The position numbers and the translations under genes were made by a program. Positions 61,453 through 64,000 of a stretch of 64,000 nucleotides of DNA are shown piece by piece. The stretch's first letter is position 1. Each line of letters opens with the position of its first letter. The notes under the pieces were generated by a model, which saw nothing but the letters and a program-made list of their open reading frames with translations, made no database searches and was not told the origin of the DNA. Source of the stretch: Muribaculaceae bacterium Isolate-037 (Harlan) (GTDB taxonomy: Bacteria; Bacteroidota; Bacteroidia; Bacteroidales; Muribaculaceae); the NCBI GenBank assembly GCA_003762615.1, contig RIAZ01000006.1, positions 62,001-126,000 on the forward strand, in the 5' to 3' direction.

Positions 61453-61733
61453 TAAGATGAGTAGCAGTTATCGGTATTGGTAGGGGGATGCTACGGATTA
61501 TTTATGATTCAATCAACCATAAAATTATCAATGATTTAAGTTTCGCAAGTTTTCCAACTTGCTTCACTTAAATGGTTTAAGGTTTAATGTTTATGGTTTA
61601 TGATCATTAAATTTTGTATAATGAAAAGATTCGTGGATTTTCGTAAATCTTAAACCTTAAACTATAAACTATAAACCACAGAAGTGCAGCTTGCGAAACT
61701 TCAGTCAATGAATAAAATGAAAGTAGAGTCTGA
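61453..61733. repeat. Dispersed intergenic element, copy B
   Basis: 61583-61705 is nearly identical to 25925-26049 (copy A). Here the element is bounded by perfect 12-base inverted ends, AAGTTTCGCAAG at 61538-61549 and its complement at 61690-61701, and the left end forms its own hairpin (GCAAGTT/AACTTGC). No coding capacity is seen. Confidence 0.8.
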
Positions 61734-62153
61734 TCAGCCGATATTGATATTGGGGTTGGTTTCTTTGAGATGAGAGATGAATTTATCGCGATCTTTGGGC
61801 GAAATCTCTAATGGCATGGAGCTTTTCATCACCGAGCGATCCGCAAATTTGATGGATACCCTACGAACTGACATTCCTGCTGTGGCAAGGATTCCGGTGG
61901 TTTTCTTCACCTCTGAAATCTTGTCTATGGGGAATCGGTGGGGACGGAAGAATTGATATACCACAAGTTGATTACCGTCTATCTCATACCAGCATCCCAC
62001 CATAAGCAGTATGCAAAATATCATGACTCCACAAGTCGGGAGTGCCACCCACAATGTTGAGTCGATGGCTATCGCTATGGTGACGCCGGCAACGAATATC
62101 AGCACCAACCACATCCACCAATCGATTCTTGATTTATAGATTTGTCTTGTCAT
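61734..62153 (-). CDS. PH-domain membrane protein
   Basis: This 139-residue protein has two membrane helices (about 12-55, WWMWLVLIFVAGVTIAIA and LPTCGVMIFCILLMVGCWYEI) and a C-terminal bacterial PH-like domain (about 55-130, GNQLVVYQFFRPHRFPIDKISEVKKTTG). Such proteins sit in the inner membrane and are of unknown function. It is a single gene. Confidence 0.75.
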   Translation of the reverse strand: MTRQIYKSRIDWWMWLVLIFVAGVTIAIAIDSTLWVALPTCGVMIFCILLMVGCWYEIDGNQLVVYQFFRPHRFPIDKISEVKKTTGILATAGMSVRRVSIKFADRSVMKSSMPLEISPKDRDKFISHLKETNPNINIG

Positions 62154-62503
62154 ATCTCTGAGATGATTTTATTAACTATTCTCGGTTGATTCTTTTGTAT
62201 AAAGGTGTGTATAAAGGTGCCACAAAATTATAATAAATTTGTTACGTCTCCAAATTATATTTGCCTGGGAATATGAGATTTCCTAATAATATTATTACCT
62301 TTACGATTGGATCGGCATTTTTGAGCCGGTTACGGAAAATGTTAAAATAGCGATGAGAAATAGTTAAAATCCGGAATTCTCAACATTTGTTGATATTTTT
62401 ATTGGAAATAATTACGAATTTTGTTCTTTGGTAATGTAACCTATTCATTATTGACGAGTCAAATATAAAAATAACAAGTATAAGTATATAAAAATAGCAT
62501 GAA
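62154..62503. other. 350-bp spacer
   Basis: This gap separates divergent genes. A TATATTTGC box lies at 62256-62264 on the plus strand. The next ATG (62273) opens only a 25-codon frame, so the box more likely serves the lipoprotein gene at 62504 by a 230-base leader. Nothing else was recognised. Confidence 0.4.
62256..62264 (+). promoter_or_regulatory. -7 box TATATTTGC
   Basis: A perfect TAnnTTTGC box upstream of the lipoprotein/GLPGLI/FGE run; the distance to the first start is long. Confidence 0.45.
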
Positions 62504-62977
62504 ATGAGATCTATAGTTAAATTAATGTTTTCGCTGGCACTTGGGTGTGCCTTATCCACAATAACAGTATCATGTACGACATCGCAAAGCGTTGTGTCGC
62601 AAAGTGCCGATCTTTCAAAATACAAGTATGCGTCTGTCATTAATAACGATACATATCATATTCCGGCGGAACTGATGGAATATGAGATAATGCTGTTTGA
62701 TGCGGTCGAAGCCTCCAGATTGAAACTCATAAGCGATATGCGTCTTTATGAACTTACACCGGAGCAGCAAGCCCAACTGTTGATTGTGAAGTATGGTGTC
62801 AATATCCGACAGGAGGAAACTGTGGTGACGGTCAATTTCATCGACTATCTTTCCGGTCGTCCTGTCGCCTCATGCCGTGGTGCATACTCCACATTAGGTA
62901 TCAGTAGCTCCGCCGACATGAAGGGTGCCATCAAACGTGCAGAAGAACAGATTTCACAAACATTCCCCAAAAGATAA
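62504..62977 (+). CDS. Hypothetical lipoprotein
   Basis: This 157-residue protein has a lipoprotein signal (TITVSCTTSQ) and a mature domain with the phrases ELMEYEIMLFDAVEASRLKLISDMRLYELTPEQQAQLLIVKYG and VVTVNFIDYLSGRPVASCRGAY. The last part (FIDYLSGRPVASCRG) resembles the DUF4136-like type of small envelope lipoproteins, but the match is weak. It is seven bases before the GLPGLI gene on the same strand and probably shares a transcript. Confidence 0.65.
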   Translation: MRSIVKLMFSLALGCALSTITVSCTTSQSVVSQSADLSKYKYASVINNDTYHIPAELMEYEIMLFDAVEASRLKLISDMRLYELTPEQQAQLLIVKYGVNIRQEETVVTVNFIDYLSGRPVASCRGAYSTLGISSSADMKGAIKRAEEQISQTFPKR

Positions 62978-62984
62978 ATAAATT

Positions 62985-63821
62985 ATGAGCCAACTTATCA
63001 CCGTCATGATTCTGTTATCTATAGTCTTTCCCATTATGGCTGAAAATAAATGTCCGAAAGCAGATGTCGAAGTAAGCTATAATGCCAGGTCATATTATAA
63101 GAATGGAAAGGAGAGAAATCATTCTTATCATCTATTGGCAACTACGTCATATTCAAAATATTTCAGCCCAAAATCAGAGCAGATTGATTCCATAACCTCG
63201 ACTCCGGAGGGAAAAGCAAATTACAAACAGACTCAGATAGCTGCCATGCAAGCGATGATTTCGCAGGGAGCGATAGATATGAGCAAGATGCCAAGAAAGA
63301 CTGAAAATATATATGTTCTGAAAACATCGGCTGATTCTACGATTACTGTATATGATATGCTTGGTGATGAAGGTGTCTTCTATCAAGAACCATTTGCAGA
63401 GATGACATGGGAAATCGGGGACTCCACTAAGACAATACTTGGTTATGATTGTATTGAAGCATCTACTGATTATCATGGCAGAAAATGGATAGCATGGTTT
63501 ACTACCGAACTTCCGATATCGGATGGACCTTGGAAGTTTCGCGGTTTGCCCGGACTGATATTGGAAGTATCGCTGCCAAATGGAATAGGTTTTTATGCAG
63601 ATGGAATAGAGCAGACTAATAAGACAATAGGCGATATATATGGGAAGGAGAATTATAGCAACGCTGACCGCAAAGAGATATTGCGCACAAAAAGGGTTGT
63701 CATAGATAATCCTAAAGGTGCATTAGCCGCTCAGGGACTGCTTGAAGGTGTATCCATAGATTGGGAATCTCTATCAAAGCCGGATGAAAAATTCGATTTC
63801 CTTGAAACTGATTATCATTAA
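62985..63821 (+). CDS. GLPGLI family exported protein 2
   Basis: This 278-residue protein has a signal peptide (MSQLITVMILLSIVFPIMA) and the signature FRGLPGLILEVSLPNG near residue 183, after KWIAWFTTELPISDGPWKF. It is a second member of the family at 39836 but is quite diverged. There is no TonB receptor gene immediately after it; a formylglycine-enzyme-like gene follows 11 bases later. Function unknown. Confidence 0.85.
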   Translation: MSQLITVMILLSIVFPIMAENKCPKADVEVSYNARSYYKNGKERNHSYHLLATTSYSKYFSPKSEQIDSITSTPEGKANYKQTQIAAMQAMISQGAIDMSKMPRKTENIYVLKTSADSTITVYDMLGDEGVFYQEPFAEMTWEIGDSTKTILGYDCIEASTDYHGRKWIAWFTTELPISDGPWKFRGLPGLILEVSLPNGIGFYADGIEQTNKTIGDIYGKENYSNADRKEILRTKRVVIDNPKGALAAQGLLEGVSIDWESLSKPDEKFDFLETDYH

Positions 63822-63832
63822 AATAATAGGTT

Positions 63833-64000
63833 ATGAGATGTCTAAATATCGGTATAATAAGTCTAATATGGCTCTTCTCCATATCCGGAATGCAAAATTC
63901 TTTTGCACAACACCCAAATAAAATTCCGGAGATTGAAATGGTTGAAGTGAAGGGAGGTGCGTTTTATATGGGTTCTGATGATAGTGATAAATATGCGGAG
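63833..64000 (+). CDS. Formylglycine-generating-enzyme-like protein, partial
   Basis: Only the first 56 codons are in the window. A signal peptide-like start (MRCLNIGIISLIWLFS) is followed by EIEMVEVKGGAFYMGSDD, the typical opening of the SUMF1/FGE-sulfatase domain. These proteins modify sulfatases or act as lipoprotein-associated partners in Bacteroidetes. The gene continues past the right edge. Confidence 0.75.
   Translation, partial: MRCLNIGIISLIWLFSISGMQNSFAQHPNKIPEIEMVEVKGGAFYMGSDDSDKYAE

Overview
The window reads as a chromosomal segment of a gut Bacteroidales bacterium, most likely of the Muribaculaceae/Bacteroidaceae type. The reasons are SusC/SusD pairs, a one-protein hybrid two-component regulator, sigma/FecR regulation, BspA-type leucine-rich repeat proteins, NVEALA and GLPGLI family proteins, and many copies of the Bacteroidetes -7 promoter box (TAnnTTTGC) just upstream of the genes. 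No rRNA, tRNA, CRISPR array or intact insertion sequence was seen.

Region by region. 1-3.6 kb: a FecR anti-sigma factor and an ECF sigma factor transcribed divergently, then a K+/H+ antiporter. 4.1-7.0 kb: two tandem leucine-rich repeat proteins without signal peptides. 7.0-7.2 kb: an inverted-repeat promoter joined to the last codons of a lost AAA ATPase gene. 7.2-19.8 kb: the most unusual part, a membrane-anchored TPR/helix-turn-helix regulator followed by a ten-gene co-directional cluster. The cluster encodes a DUF3244 protein, a MauE-like redox membrane protein, two NVEALA-type secreted Cys-containing peptides, two beta-propeller lipoproteins, a transglutaminase-like lipoprotein, a membrane-tethered CxxC thioredoxin-like protein, a dedicated signal peptidase I and an O-antigen-ligase-like/TPR membrane protein. 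20-32 kb: housekeeping and accessory genes, mostly on the minus strand (C1 aminopeptidase, pgeF, AlbA/Schlafen-type regulator, sugar/H+ symporter, transketolase, LysR, split ThrE exporter, purT). 32-43 kb: AAA/PD-(D/E)XK protein, divergent GH31 and GH43, Nim-like flavoprotein, SMR exporter, HigB/HigA toxin-antitoxin pair, and a GLPGLI/TonB-receptor pair. 43-58 kb: a polysaccharide utilisation locus (GH2, GH30 broken by one in-frame stop, SusD, SusC, surface binding lipoprotein) with its divergent hybrid regulator. 58-64 kb: Na+ symporter, AAA_14/DUF4143 ATPase, a PH-domain membrane protein, a lipoprotein, a second GLPGLI protein and the start of a formylglycine-generating-enzyme-like gene that runs off the edge.

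How the parts may work together. The 9.2-19.8 kb cluster looks like a peptide export and maturation system: precursor peptides, a private signal peptidase, cell-envelope thiol chemistry (MauE plus CxxC), a papain-like transglutaminase fold, a possible glycan ligase and two lipoprotein propellers that could bind products. A 23-24 bp inverted repeat lies just upstream of its promoter, a perfect 14-bp hairpin follows the first peptide gene, a perfect 19-bp hairpin sits inside the signal peptidase gene, and a perfect 21-bp hairpin ends the cluster. The function is inference; the gene content and hairpins are read directly from the sequence.

Other structures of note: a 13-bp tandem repeat (nine copies) inside the AlbA-type regulator that would switch its C-terminal winged helix on and off by copy number; a dispersed ~125-bp intergenic element at about 25.9 and 61.6 kb; and a 23-bp tandem array upstream of the DUF4143 ATPase.
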